Part shown: positions 11,824 through 22,026 of the stretch, one piece after another
Numbering within the stretch: the first letter of the stretch is position 1
How the letters are laid out: every line of letters starts with the position of its first letter
Position numbers and translations under genes: made by a program
The notes under the pieces: generated by a model
Seen by the model: only the letters and a program-made list of their open reading frames with translations
What the model was told of the DNA's origin: nothing
Databases searched by the model: none
Source of the DNA: Favolaschia claudopus
Lineage: Eukaryota > Basidiomycota > Agaricomycetes > Agaricales > Mycenaceae
DNA: 64,000 nucleotides
Reading direction: 5' to 3'
Assembly (NCBI GenBank): GCA_037176885.1
Contig: JAWWNJ010000015.1
Location: 372,001-436,000 of the forward strand

Positions 11824-14000
11824 ATGAGCCTCCCCCAACCGCCATGCATCGCTGGTGACCCCGACATCTCCGGTATCGGCGTGCGCGTCGCCATCTACGC
11901 GCAGAATCTCTTCAGTTTCATACCCGCAATATCGGCCCTGTGGGACGGGGAGGTTACACCGTATGAGCTTGAAGCCGTCGCAGGTACGTGAAAAGACTTT
12001 GTGAAATGTGAAGCGTGTGTTCGACAAAAACCAGCTCAATCCCAGACGATTATCATAACCGCTTTTGGAATTTTAATATCTGCGATGGTTCAAGCGAAGA
12101 CTCTGGGATTATCCAATTTTCAGGCTACAATAGTTCTCAGCCTGAGCTGGATGAACAACACAAACACTTTCATCTACTTTCTGCTTTATGTTCAGCACAA
12201 AAGCCAGCTCGGGCCGCAACAAATCGCGTCGAATGTCTTTTCGTGGCTGAAACACTTCCGCTCCATACTTTTCCGTCCAGTTGTAGTGGCGAACTCGAAA
12301 GCCGATGTCGAAGGTACGTTTGTTCTTTTCGGGTCACAAAATTGCGCTGAGTTGGTCTATTCTCAGCACAAATTGAGAGCTCCGAACTCCAAAGCACCGA
12401 ACAGCTCAATGCTATCGAAGGTACGGCTAATTTCTCTGCGTCAGGTACAGCTAACCCTTTGACAGCCACAGAGAACGACAACCGTTCCCTATTTTCCGTG
12501 ATTTTCAGAGTTGAAATCAAAGGATCTGTCGCAATCCTCGGTTCTCTCCACCTCGCACTAATGGCCGCTCTCGGAATCTGGCTCTGGAGCAACCCTCAAT
12601 CATTTGGAAAGGTTCAGAACACCCAAGATGATAGTCTCTGTGGAATACTCTACGCTTCAACTAACATTCTCGGCTACAAAATTCCCCTCGGCTCGGATGC
12701 GCTGCGGATAATTTCACTCGTCCTCTACTCCACTGTCCTCGTCCCTGGACTCAACCTCACACTCCCCATCGCCGGCTTCGTCGGGATCTTCCTCCTCCAC
12801 ACCAGTCTCCGTCCCGCCCCGAGACGCAATTCGAATAATAAAATGGCTGGTCGGGGAGGAAAACCCCCGGGCGACCACCGAGCAATGCGTGCTCAGTGGG
12901 CTGCGAGAGCCGCACGGCGTCGGACTCGGATGGCCACCTCAGACACCTCTTGGTCCGCCATCAAACGTCCCTCTCCCTCTTCCCAATCCACCAACATCAT
13001 GGGCCGCAGCCTCTTCGCCCTCCAATCCTGGTACGACCCCTTCCTCCTCCCCACCATCCTCGGCCTCCTCCTCCTCTTCGCCGTCAACATCATATTCATC
13101 ATCGACATCGAGCTCGCGCTGCGCCAAAACAACTACCTACAAGAGTCGGACGACTCGGAGTGGACTTTCGGGCAGATTCTGGCGTTGCTGTTGTTGGTGC
13201 TGCCGTTGAGGGACTTGCGGATATTTGGGGCGAGGAGGAATGTGACGACGTCGTTGCAGAATGCGTTGAGGTGGCATGCGCCGACGGAGATTCTGTGGGA
13301 TCTTGTTAGGAGGGGGGCGGATGTTAATGTCATGGTTGATGGTGCGGAGAATACAGTCTATGATCGCTCGATTCTGAGCTTGATTGACGCTTTTCCAGGC
13401 CCATACCCGACAGCATTGTTGTTAGCGGTCGCGCGTCGCAGGGATCCCCAGTTCACGCGAATACTGTTAGCGTCGGGAGCGAATCCCGACATTCCAGGTG
13501 CGAGATTGCGGTCTAACCGTCCAACATCTTACTTCACTGACGTACTACAGATGAGTCTAATTGCACGCCCTTACAAGCGGCGTGCGCGCACGGGGACTTC
13601 ATAATCGTCAAGCTACTCCTCAAATTCCACGCAGATCCCAATCTCGATGAAGGTTCGTTCTGGTATTCCTTGCTTTCGTTGGGTTGTTTTGCTTGATCTG
13701 CCACAGGCGGTGAATACGGCACCGCTCTCGAAGCCGCTGCGCACTCCGGTAACATCAAAATCGTGCGATTGCTGCTTGACGCCGAGGCGGATATACATTA
13801 CGAAGGTACTAGCTATCATGGCCGTATTGGTTTCATTCTGAGATATGTACTAACTCAAGCTCGGATATATAGGAGGGAAGTACCGCTCGGCAATGCAAGC
13901 AGCAGTGGCTCAGGGCCATTCGGATGTTGTCGAGCTGCTTCGGATGCACGGGGCGAAGTACGGAGAGCAAGAGCCAACGACTCCGCTGGAGTCAGATTGA
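11824..14000 (+). CDS. Multi-pass membrane protein with C-terminal ankyrin repeats
   Basis: Starts MSLPQPPCIAGDPDISGIGV. The N-terminal part belongs to a basidiomycete-specific multi-TM family recognisable by DISGIGVRVAIYAQNL, QAKTLGLSNFQATIVLSLSW, LGSLHLALMAALGIWLW and EWTFGQILALLLLVLPLRD; about seven hydrophobic segments are spread over 11880-13200. After the last one the protein continues into ankyrin-type repeats: EILWDLVRRGADVN, LLLAVARRRDP..RILLASGANPD, PLQAACAHGDFIIVKLLLKFHADPN, ALEAAAHSGNIKIVRLLLDAEA and AMQAAVAQGHSDVVELLRMHGA. The ankyrin exons are joined by short introns, each falling after the repeat's terminal glycine or aspartate. The stop is at 13998-14000. Likely a membrane-anchored interaction or sensing protein; biochemical role unknown. 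It is missing from the right arm. Confidence 0.75.
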
Positions 14001-14694
14001 GTTGGATAGATCTCGTATTGTGGAAGAGGAAGAGGAGACGGAGGTAATTTATTAGATTTATGCTAACGAGCTCATTTTGTATTCACTAGAATATGTTGTA
14101 TACGTGTAATTATTTGCTCCTATGGCGGCCAGCCTGCTAACCTTCAACAGGGATAAGATATTCGAAGGTGACTTTAATTCCTCTCTCCTTATATTCTTTT
14201 TTCACATCTATCATCTCCTCACATATGTTATAGTCATTTCAAACGCGGGGACCCGAACGAGGAAGGCGCTTGCGGTGATCAGGCACATAGCCAGCAAGAA
14301 GACTTGAATTGACTTTCCTCTGCCTGGGATAAGATATAGCTCGGTAAGCCGGAAATTTAAAGTCAAGAGCAAATTTGTTTTTCTGACGCACCCCAATCTC
14401 TATGACAGCAATCGTGGTCATTCGAGCGATGCCGGTGTTTTTCTTCGACGTGCTCTTCACGCTCTTCAAAATCCCCACCCAACTGTGCTTCGCATTGCTT
14501 CCTTGAGCGTTCTACACGATCACAAAGAATGAGCTCTGGAATAAATGGTATGTATGTGAATTACGTTGAACACTTGCCTTCAGGATATAGACTGGGAGAA
14601 TTTCTACAGACTCTATCTCTTCGCGCTTGGTGCGTAGCTCGGTTATATATTCCTAACCAGCTATAGTTTCAGTAATTCGTGAAACCTGAACTCA
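14001..14694. other. Intergenic region between two convergent genes
   Basis: No start-to-stop gene with a recognisable domain on either strand; short open stretches at 14122-14307 and 14239-14478 are unsupported. Confidence 0.4.
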
Positions 14695-15475
14695 TTAGAC
14701 TCGAACCATGGTCATGACTGTAATAACCATCGCTGTGGGAGATCTTCCTCCGACGACGGGCACCTGCACCAGGACTCCTTGGTCAACGGCCAACCAGAAA
14801 CTCAGGGATAAATCGCTCACCTAGACCCACGGAATAGAACGTATCGCCAGCCGCAATTCTTCGCTTCTTGCGCTTATAATCTTCTGCAGAGTGGGTGAGT
14901 CGATCAGGAAACGCTGAGCCGATACTGATTCCACATACTTTGATGAACCCTTTTAATATTTTCGCGATTATACTGTGCAGCATCCGTTGATGATGTATTG
15001 GGGGGCGGATGCAGTCGGCGAAGCTGCTCATACTTAAATGCTCCCTCCTTTGACAGCTGTTCCAACAAGGAGAGGTTGATGGCGCCCGCACCCGTAGATT
15101 CCTTTCCGACTGAGGGTACGTGTAAAGTTCGAAATTCGGGTGAGTGATCAAGCGCTTACTGTTGAGGAAATCTGCCAGAAGACTGTCCAGATCCAATCCT
15201 AGGACGTACGCTGTTCAGTAAGGTTTTATGGACGAAGAGCGACATTTTACCGATCCAATTGTTCATGATGAACGAGTTTGCATTAACGTTGTTGGTCATG
15301 CGGGCGCCTTCTCCCACTCCTCCACGTCCGCCGACATTACCTCCCTCCCCGCCGTCACCCCCAGTTCCTCCTAAGTACGCCATGAGCGAGTTACTTATTA
15401 TGCGTGAGGTATTCGACCTTTGATGTTGTTGTGAATGACCATCGTCTCCGGTTCTTCTGGGTTCAGCATGATCAT
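14695..15475 (-). CDS. Glycine-rich NLR-associated-type protein
   Basis: Model of about six exons joined in phase. Exon 1 encodes MIMLNPEEPETMVIHNNIK. Exon 2 encodes the hallmark glycine repeat GGTGGDGGEGGNVGGRGGVG followed by EGARMTNNVNANSFIMNNW. Later exons give a helical segment (VLGLDLDSLLADFL; GAGAINLSLLEQLSKEGAFK; YEQLRRLHPPPN) and a basic stretch (KDYKRKKRRIAAGD). I recognise the glycine-rich GEGxxxxxNV..N.FxMNN module from small Agaricomycete proteins often found near or fused to NLRs; its function is not established. The last exon (ending at 14695) is the least certain. The gene is absent from the right arm. Alternative: a degenerate fragment of a larger NLR. Confidence 0.55.
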
Positions 15476-16172
15476 TGCTGTCGTTGAGTACCAAGACGCA
15501 TAGATTGCAGGTTGTTAATATGTATCTATTTTTCCCTATATCAAGTCCCCGCGAGCGCTTACCCCATAGACAGAACGACAGGAGTCATGAAGAAATCACA
15601 GCATGAAAAGAGACAGAGGCTGAATGGAGACCTGTGCCGGCCATTTTCATCAGAAACAGTGCCTCCCGAACAGCCCAGAGCATCTTGAACTTTCCTATAA
15701 ATGGACGAATAGGCGCTATGTGTGAGACGGTGGCATTCAGAACCCCGCCCGTATGCTGCTGCGGAATGACTTCAATCGAGCGACAAGACCGACCCCAGTG
15801 ACGCTCATCTACCCTCTCGCAAATATCCGCGAATGGTACCACTGAAGTGAGTCAGACGTCTATATAGTGGAGGTCTCTTCGACTGAAAATACGGAGGAAC
15901 CCTCAACCCGCAATCTATCATTGGACAAATTTTCTCAAAGGACGCGGAGGAAAGATGCCCCGCCATCTCCCCCCGTCTCACCCCGACCCTTCGTGCCTGA
16001 TTTGGACAGATGTCCTACCGTTCATCATGTCATCAGTCGTGTTCGAGCTATAAATTGCGTGTTAGCGCAGGCTCGGCGTCAAAGAAGAAGACCTTCGAGT
16101 CACATTCGAAGGCTATTTATCAGCGCAATCGGCTGTAAGTATCTTACCCAAACTTCCACACCGCCCAATATA
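15476..16172. other. Intergenic region between divergent genes
   Basis: A minus-strand frame (15585-15842) and a plus-strand frame (15867-16172) are open but have no recognisable domain. The plus-strand frame could be a 5' extension of the SAM-like gene. Nothing firm. Confidence 0.35.
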
Positions 16173-16693
16173 ATGAGCAAGTTGTCCCCCAACATACTTC
16201 AAGATCGAGTTGAAGGAAGCTCAAAGTCCTCTGCCATGAGTAAGCTTGTCATAAAAGCCCTAGCGAGGTCCTCACGCAATAACACAGCAGGTGTAAATAC
16301 GGTCGGAACAAGCGCATCGTCCAGCATTCAAGCTACACCAAACCCAGGTAAGAATTTACTCTTCACCACCTGATCATGAAATTCAACCCCAAAAAAGATC
16401 CCATTGAACAAGAGCGACATTTTGTCTCCGTCAACGGAAAGCCGTTCTACGTGCCCGCTATGACGGTGGCAGAATTCTGCCAAACTTACGACCTCGGCGA
16501 AAATATTCGCAAGCGGCTGGAAGACGAAGAGTTTCGAACGGCAGGATCGCTTCTTGAAGTCTCTGAGGCGACTCTCCAAACGGCGGGATTCAAAAGCGGG
16601 CAGATTGCTGATATAAAGAAAGCGTTGAAGGAGTTTCTCATTGCGCACAGCTCACTGGCTACGCCAACGAAAGACATTCGATCGCCGGCATGA
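16173..16693 (+). CDS. Small SAM-like domain protein
   Basis: Two exons, 16173-16347 and 16398-16693, around a 50-nt GT-AG intron; 156 residues. The N-terminal third is Ser/Thr/Asn-rich and looks disordered. Exon 2 carries a compact helical domain, TVAEFCQTYDLGENIRKRLE, with EEFRTAGSLLEVSEATLQTA and GFKSGQIADIKKALKEFL. This has the spacing of a sterile-alpha-motif-like fold (short helices ending in a long C-terminal helix) as seen in many Agaricomycete signalling proteins. It is probably a protein-protein interaction adaptor. It sits next to the glycine-rich gene in the block missing from the right arm. I cannot exclude an upstream coding extension. Confidence 0.6.
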
Positions 16694-17039
16694 TACTTAC
16701 AGTCACTGCCTTTAATTCACCTTACATACAACTTGTCACGGCGGACAAATGCCGAATCTTTGAACCGACGGGCCGAACTAATAGACCATCGGCACTATTC
16801 AAAATTTTCGCCGGCCAAAATCCAAAGCGTCAGCCAGTGTCGGCCGTCATCAACGGCTGTGGCGGCATCTTTGCTCGCAAATGACAGTCCAGATGACAAG
16901 GGCATGACACATGGAACTTTAGTCGCAAATGACAAACGATTGTCCGCCGTGTTGTCGAGTAGTTTATGTATTTGAAACGGATTGTTACTCGACTTCTACT
17001 ACTCATCAAGTTTCATTCTTCGTTCTAGTAATCAAATGT
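16694..17039. other. Intergenic region between two convergent genes
   Basis: 3' flanks of the SAM-like gene and the SDR gene. No further feature seen. Confidence 0.5.
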
Positions 17040-18515
17040 TTAGAACTCAAATTTCTCCCCAATCACATCTTCCGTGACTTCCCATAACTTCTCTGCGTTC
17101 GCAGGATCCTTGCAATGTTTTGCAACCCGATCATCAGCGGCGATGTTCGAATCCTCAAGGAAGGATCCTGGTAGCACTATAATAATAAAAAAAGAATCAG
17201 CCAAAGGACTCCAACATACCCAGCTTTGTACTACATGAAAGCAGGATGATACGAACCGTTCAATCTGGGGTCAAATGCTGCTGTGACGATCCTGTGGATA
17301 GGATATCCGTTGAACAATGACATTGTGAATTGCAACGCACATAAGCTTGAAGCTTACGTTGCTGCCCCTTGAGGGAGTGTTTTCCAGTCATAGTTCTCCA
17401 TCTTGAGGATGCCGTCATCTCCTATGGCACCTATCGGAAGAAATTGAAATAAATACATAGCTTCCGACGCAGAAAAGAAATTAAACTGCACCACGTACCC
17501 ATTTCTCTGAAGGTCTCAATAGACTCCTCCTTTTGAATAAAATTCGTCAAAACCACTGTGAGCCAACGATATAATCAGCCTTGGAGCAGAGCAAATTCAT
17601 ACTAATAATCGTACCTCCCGGATGCAAACTATACCCGTTGATACGCCCCCCACTTCGCTTCGACAACTCTTTAGCAAAGAGAATATTGGCGCTCTTAGCC
17701 TGGGAATATATCGTGAACCCCAAGGTGCCTTTCGGCTCAGATCCGGGGTTCTTGAACAAGTTGAAGTTCATAGCGTTTGCGTGGAGATGGCCGTCACTAG
17801 AGACGGTGACAACACGCGGGACGTAGGTAGCTGTTGCAGAGGCGAGGATCTTCGCCGAGACGAGCTTGGTGAAAAGGAATGGGCCGATGTGCGCGGTGGC
17901 GATTTGGCGCTCGAGTTTGTATTTGTCTTCCGTGAGTTTGAGAGGGACGAGCGCGGCAGCTGCGTTATGGATGATGACCTGATAACTCTTGATTAATTCA
18001 ACAGATATTACCATTCGGATTTCTGAAAATGACATACGTGGAGTGGCTCGGAGTAAGCGTTCACTTCCGCAGCGGCGCTGCGTACGGCGGACAGCGAAGA
18101 AAGATCGAGTGTGAGGAGACGGATATTTGCATTAGGGACTTCGTTTTGAATCGCATCTCTCGATAGCTTCAGCCTTCGAAGAGATATATGGTCAGTTCGG
18201 GCGCTCCGGCAGCGGAGTTCAACGACATACATACCTCTCCGAGTTGTATCCGGTTATGATAACCAAGTTGGCGTACTTGGCGATCACTTGAGCGGCGTAA
18301 AAGCCGATCCCATTGAGCGAGGTGCCGGTAATGAGCACTGAAAGTCAAACCGAGCAGAGCATTCATTATGAGTGAATGAATGAAGAAGCAAGGAAAAAGG
18401 AAGGAAGATTTGGAAAGAAAAATGAGAACAAACCATTTTTGTCCTTGATCTCCTCCGCAAATGTGTCTGCGACTTCATCTGCAGTAGTCGAGCGTGAAAA
18501 TTTAGGCCAAGACAT
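17040..18515 (-). CDS. Short-chain dehydrogenase/reductase (SDR)
   Basis: The start MSWPKFSRSTTADEVADTF is typical of a fungal SDR subgroup that carries about 30 residues before the Rossmann fold. The cofactor motif TGTSLNGIGFYAA follows an intron. Further features are TLDLSSLSAVRSAA, the central NAG-type motif in variant form (IHNAAAALVPLKL), a serine in VVTVSSDGHLHA and the catalytic YSQAKSAN. The C-terminus is EKFEF then TAA (17040-17042). About six short introns. NAD(P)H-dependent oxidoreductase; substrate unknown. The in-frame sequence upstream (18516-18755) reads like protein (WPVQFQLLAPHNVCVL), but the MSWPKF start fits the family better. It has no right-arm copy. Confidence 0.8.
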
Positions 18516-19154
18516 GAATAGTTGATGCTCCGTGAATATAATGGCCGCGAGCATGCTTTTAAACAAGTCTGTAGGATTATCAATCCTCCAACTTGCGGGG
18601 TCCGTGGCCTTAGTATACTCCGGTTCTCGCGGGTAATGCTTTGTCAAGACGCAGACATTGTGCGGAGCCAGAAGTTGGAATTGCACCGGCCAGCCATGGT
18701 TCTTCTTATCTGAAAGCGTGAGTGACTGGAAAAATGTACAATCAAAGCATTTCAAAGCGTACTCCGATTTGAAAGATCTAGACCATAGATATTCGTAGAC
18801 TGAGATACTAGCGTTTTCGAAATTTAAATTACAGCGTGAAGAATCTAGTCACTAAGGCCTAAGTCGAAGCTGGCTAAGTAACATCGCTCCCAGCCTGGAA
18901 TTCAATTGCGATTCGGAGAGTGACTCGAGAGTGACTAGTCCAAGACTAAGTAGTCCGATGCGACAGGGACTCGGGAGTTGCCAGTCATTTGCCGAAAGCC
19001 GACGATGTGCAAAGATAGAGCAAGAGTAAGAAGGGTTGAAGGCGGTTCAAGACTTGATTTACCTCTGAACCTCATCCTTGGATTAGCGAGGATGATGGTC
19101 AAGAGCAAGAGGTAACGTGTTTACATCGGAAGGCCTTGCCAAAGTTCAGGAAAT
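18516..19154. other. Intergenic region with a protein-coding relic
   Basis: Contains, on the minus strand, a short exon-like fragment encoding LTIILANPRMRFRG and followed by a GT donor (19071-19103 and onward to about 19060). The same 33 bp occur inverted at 61779-61811. Otherwise no gene is seen. Similarity to the lectin L2 3' flank begins just after, near 19155. Confidence 0.45.
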
Positions 19155-19474
19155 GATCTGATCGAAAGCTCCCACGGTTGAATTTGTGATTCTTACGGAG
19201 AAGTTAGAACATGGGGAGACAAGTGCTTGTGATCTCGCGCCTACAGTTTGGGTATGAGCTGATATAGTGTGGCAGTCCAAGTAGTTGAACTTCCGATCCG
19301 GCTCGGAGAATCGGTTGTTCAATTGATCAATGGAGACGTGTGCCTCCGGAGTCCGTACCGTGTTGAGCAAAAACCGGGGATTCAATATTCAATAGGTCTT
19401 ACTTAGGTGCTTTTCTCAAACTTCAAAACAAAGTGTGCAACCAACGTATTTCAAGTATTCAAACTCTACTCACG

Positions 19475-19738
19475 TATGGCGGTCTGGATGCACATTAATT
19501 AAATGCCGCAACATATATCAATTTTCGGCCGATCCGCAACGTAAACAGCTGTTTTGACCGAAATGCCGCAACATTCACGAGAGATAATCACCTTCTTTAT
19601 CTTGCGGCATTTCGGTCAAAATCCCGCAACATAAACTTGCGAAGTCGAAAATTCCGCAAGATACAAACTTCAACAAAAACAAAATTCCCGCAACTTTTCC
19701 CGTTCCATTTTCAACTTCCCGCAAGTTTTCAAGACCAA
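19475..19738 (+). repeat. Left terminal inverted repeat of the 2.3-kb transposon
   Basis: Matches the reverse complement of 21500-21759 over most of its length, with eight TTGCGG/CCGCAA motifs in both orientations. Confidence 0.88.
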
Positions 19739-21499
19739 AGTATGTAGGCTTTAGACATACCACAGATCATTAATAGACTATGTCCCAGCTATGTACGGCA
19801 CCGCTCAGAGACTCATAGAAGGGCTGCCTTGCAAGCTAATCTCGTGCCTTCGCGGTCAATTGCTCAACTCCTTTGTTGCATTCTGTGTGTTGAATTCACC
19901 TATAGCTTGGTTCAATCCTCTTCGCCTAAGCATCGCAGCAACAGGCCCATCTCACCTGCTCTAATCCGACCTCCGAGTCCATTTCATTCAACGGGTTTTG
20001 TTTCAATTCGGATTTCAAGTTGGAAAGCAGGCCGTTGGACTGGGTTCGCTCTGATTCAGTCAGGTTCGGAATTCAAGTCAGCACTGTCAGGCATTGAAGG
20101 TGCAGCTCCTACATCGCAAGCCTAGATTCAGGCTGGGATTCAGGTCAGCTAATTCTCTCTCTCTCGACCTCGAGCGGCTCACAACTCACCTTGGGCTTGA
20201 ATCGATTCATCCAACGGACTCTTCAAAGCCCTCGATTTAAACCTGTATGCAGGGTATTGAAATGAGCTTTGTATGAGTGATATATGCCGTTACGCACCCG
20301 GAAAACCCCCATATTGACCGCTGAGATGTTCAGTATTCGAAAGCTCACCATTTGCTCAAGTATCACCCTAATTCCGAACTTGGATTTGCACAATCTGGCC
20401 GTAGGGTCCTATAGTTCTACTCTGGTCCTATAGTCATCCCAGGTAAATTCAATCCATCGAGACCTTCGAGAATTCTACATCTCTCTCCAAATAGGCCAGC
20501 CTTGCAACTTGCTAGCCTTGAACATCTTGTCTCACTTGCTTTGCAATCGGGACTGACGCCAACTCTCTGTTTGATCTCAACAATATCAGTTGAATACCTT
20601 CCACTCTTCCCTCTCCAAGTCTCATCCATCTGGCTTCACCGGTGTTGTCGACGCGAACGACTTGAACCGTGGGAATTCCATGTGATCGCATCATTATGAG
20701 CCAGTACAATTTTTGACGAGTCGTTGCTTGCTCCCATGCATGGGCCAGGTAGAGATAAGTCACCGCTCCCTTATTGTTATGGTATGAAATATTCTGGCAG
20801 CTTATCTCAGCGAATTACGGCAAGATCTCGTGGAGTAATGCTTGATCTTTCATGTAGATGGAATTTTATAGGGTTGAATCTCAACTCCGTGCGGAATTAC
20901 GATATTCATTGCCTCACTACGGTCATGTGGTAGCGTACTGAGACTCTGAGAGATGGAGACTCTCTGCGTCTCACTGAAGCACCTCGTAGGCTTCGGCTTG
21001 TTGGCAGTGAGGAGGTGCGCGCGCGGAATAAGCCCATCGTTCGGGACGCCCAAGGTGAAGCTTCATCAATATCCTCGATGTCGACAACACCAGTACTTGA
21101 TCAGATTCAGACGCAACGCCGACTCACCTGGTTAGTATGACGCGACAATTGATTGAAACAATACTTCTGGGTATGCAATATACTGCCACAATGCCCTGGA
21201 GAGTGCACGGCTGTAAGGCAGACTATCTGTGCCCTGAACCGTGGTTTCAAACTTGAAATCGTCTGGATCGAGTGAGAAATCTCGACGATCTTTTCACTGG
21301 CAGCTTGCATCAGAGCAAAATCTTTGAAAAGGCTCAAAGGTCAGCGAACCCACGCCATTGGCAGGGAGGATTGAACGTAGCTATGAGGAATCATGCTGAA
21401 TTCAACACATATGACGCAAATGAAAGAGCCTCTGAGCACTAGTACTGCCCGATGCAGTCATACTAATCATACCTATGCTCCCTTTAATGGTAATGCTCT

Positions 21500-21759
21500 T
21501 TGATCTTGAAAACTTGCGGGACGTTGAAAACGGAACGCAAAAAAGTTGCGGGGAAAATTTTTGAAATTTGTATCTTGCGGGATTTTTGACTCCGCAACTT
21601 TATGTTGCGGGATTTCGACCGAAATGCCGCAAGATAAAGAAGGCGATTATCTGTCGTCAATGTTGCGGCATTTCGGTCAAAACAGCTGTTTACGTTGCGG
21701 ATCGGCCGAAAATTGATAAATGTTGCGGCATTTAATTAATGTGCATTTGGACCGCCATA
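21500..21759 (-). repeat. Right terminal inverted repeat of the 2.3-kb transposon
   Basis: Counterpart of 19475-19738 with about nine TTGCGG/CCGCAA motifs; ends ACCGCCATA before the target duplication CTCACG. Confidence 0.88.
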
Positions 21760-22026
21760 CTCACGAACTTCCGTTCTACTGGTAAGATTTATAACGGATT
21801 TTCTTTTCCCGATGATCTCTTCCGTTATCGAGAACTTCTCTGTTCGCAAAGTCCTTACATTGGTTAAGTGGCCCGATCTTCGCTGGCCAAATAGAATCAT
21901 CCTCAAGGAAGGATTCTGGCCGATCTTCCATAAGTTTTAACAAACACATCTCGCAGATAATTCTATCAATCCCCCGAACAAATTCTTCCACATATCCGAC
22001 CGCCGTAGTACTTTCCTAGAATTCCA

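Larger units (their letters stand above)
19475..21759. mobile_element. Non-autonomous DNA transposon with ~260-bp inverted termini
   Basis: 2,285 bp. Both ends begin TATGGCGGTC, and the termini (19475-about 19738 and about 21500-21759) are inverted repeats with scattered mismatches. Direct 6-bp flanks CTCACG lie at 19469-19474 and 21760-21765. Each terminus contains eight or nine copies of TTGCGG/CCGCAA, a plausible transposase-binding array. The interior has no open frame longer than about 98 codons and no transposase motif, so mobility would need a transposase in trans. The insertion sits in the 3' flank of lectin L1; the corresponding flanks of L2 (about 29440) and L3 (57529-57534, where the target reads CTCGCG) are uninterrupted. 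Superfamily not assigned. Confidence 0.92.

Noticed and set aside
12889..13333. Several antisense and out-of-frame open frames
   Set aside because: Shadows of the long TM-ankyrin exon.
19829..20125. 98-codon frame inside the 2.3-kb transposon
   Set aside because: Composition not protein-like and no transposase motif; too short for an autonomous element.
19475..21759. CRISPR-like array because of the repeated TTGCGG motifs
   Set aside because: Motifs are short, in both orientations and unevenly spaced, confined to transposon termini in a eukaryotic genome.
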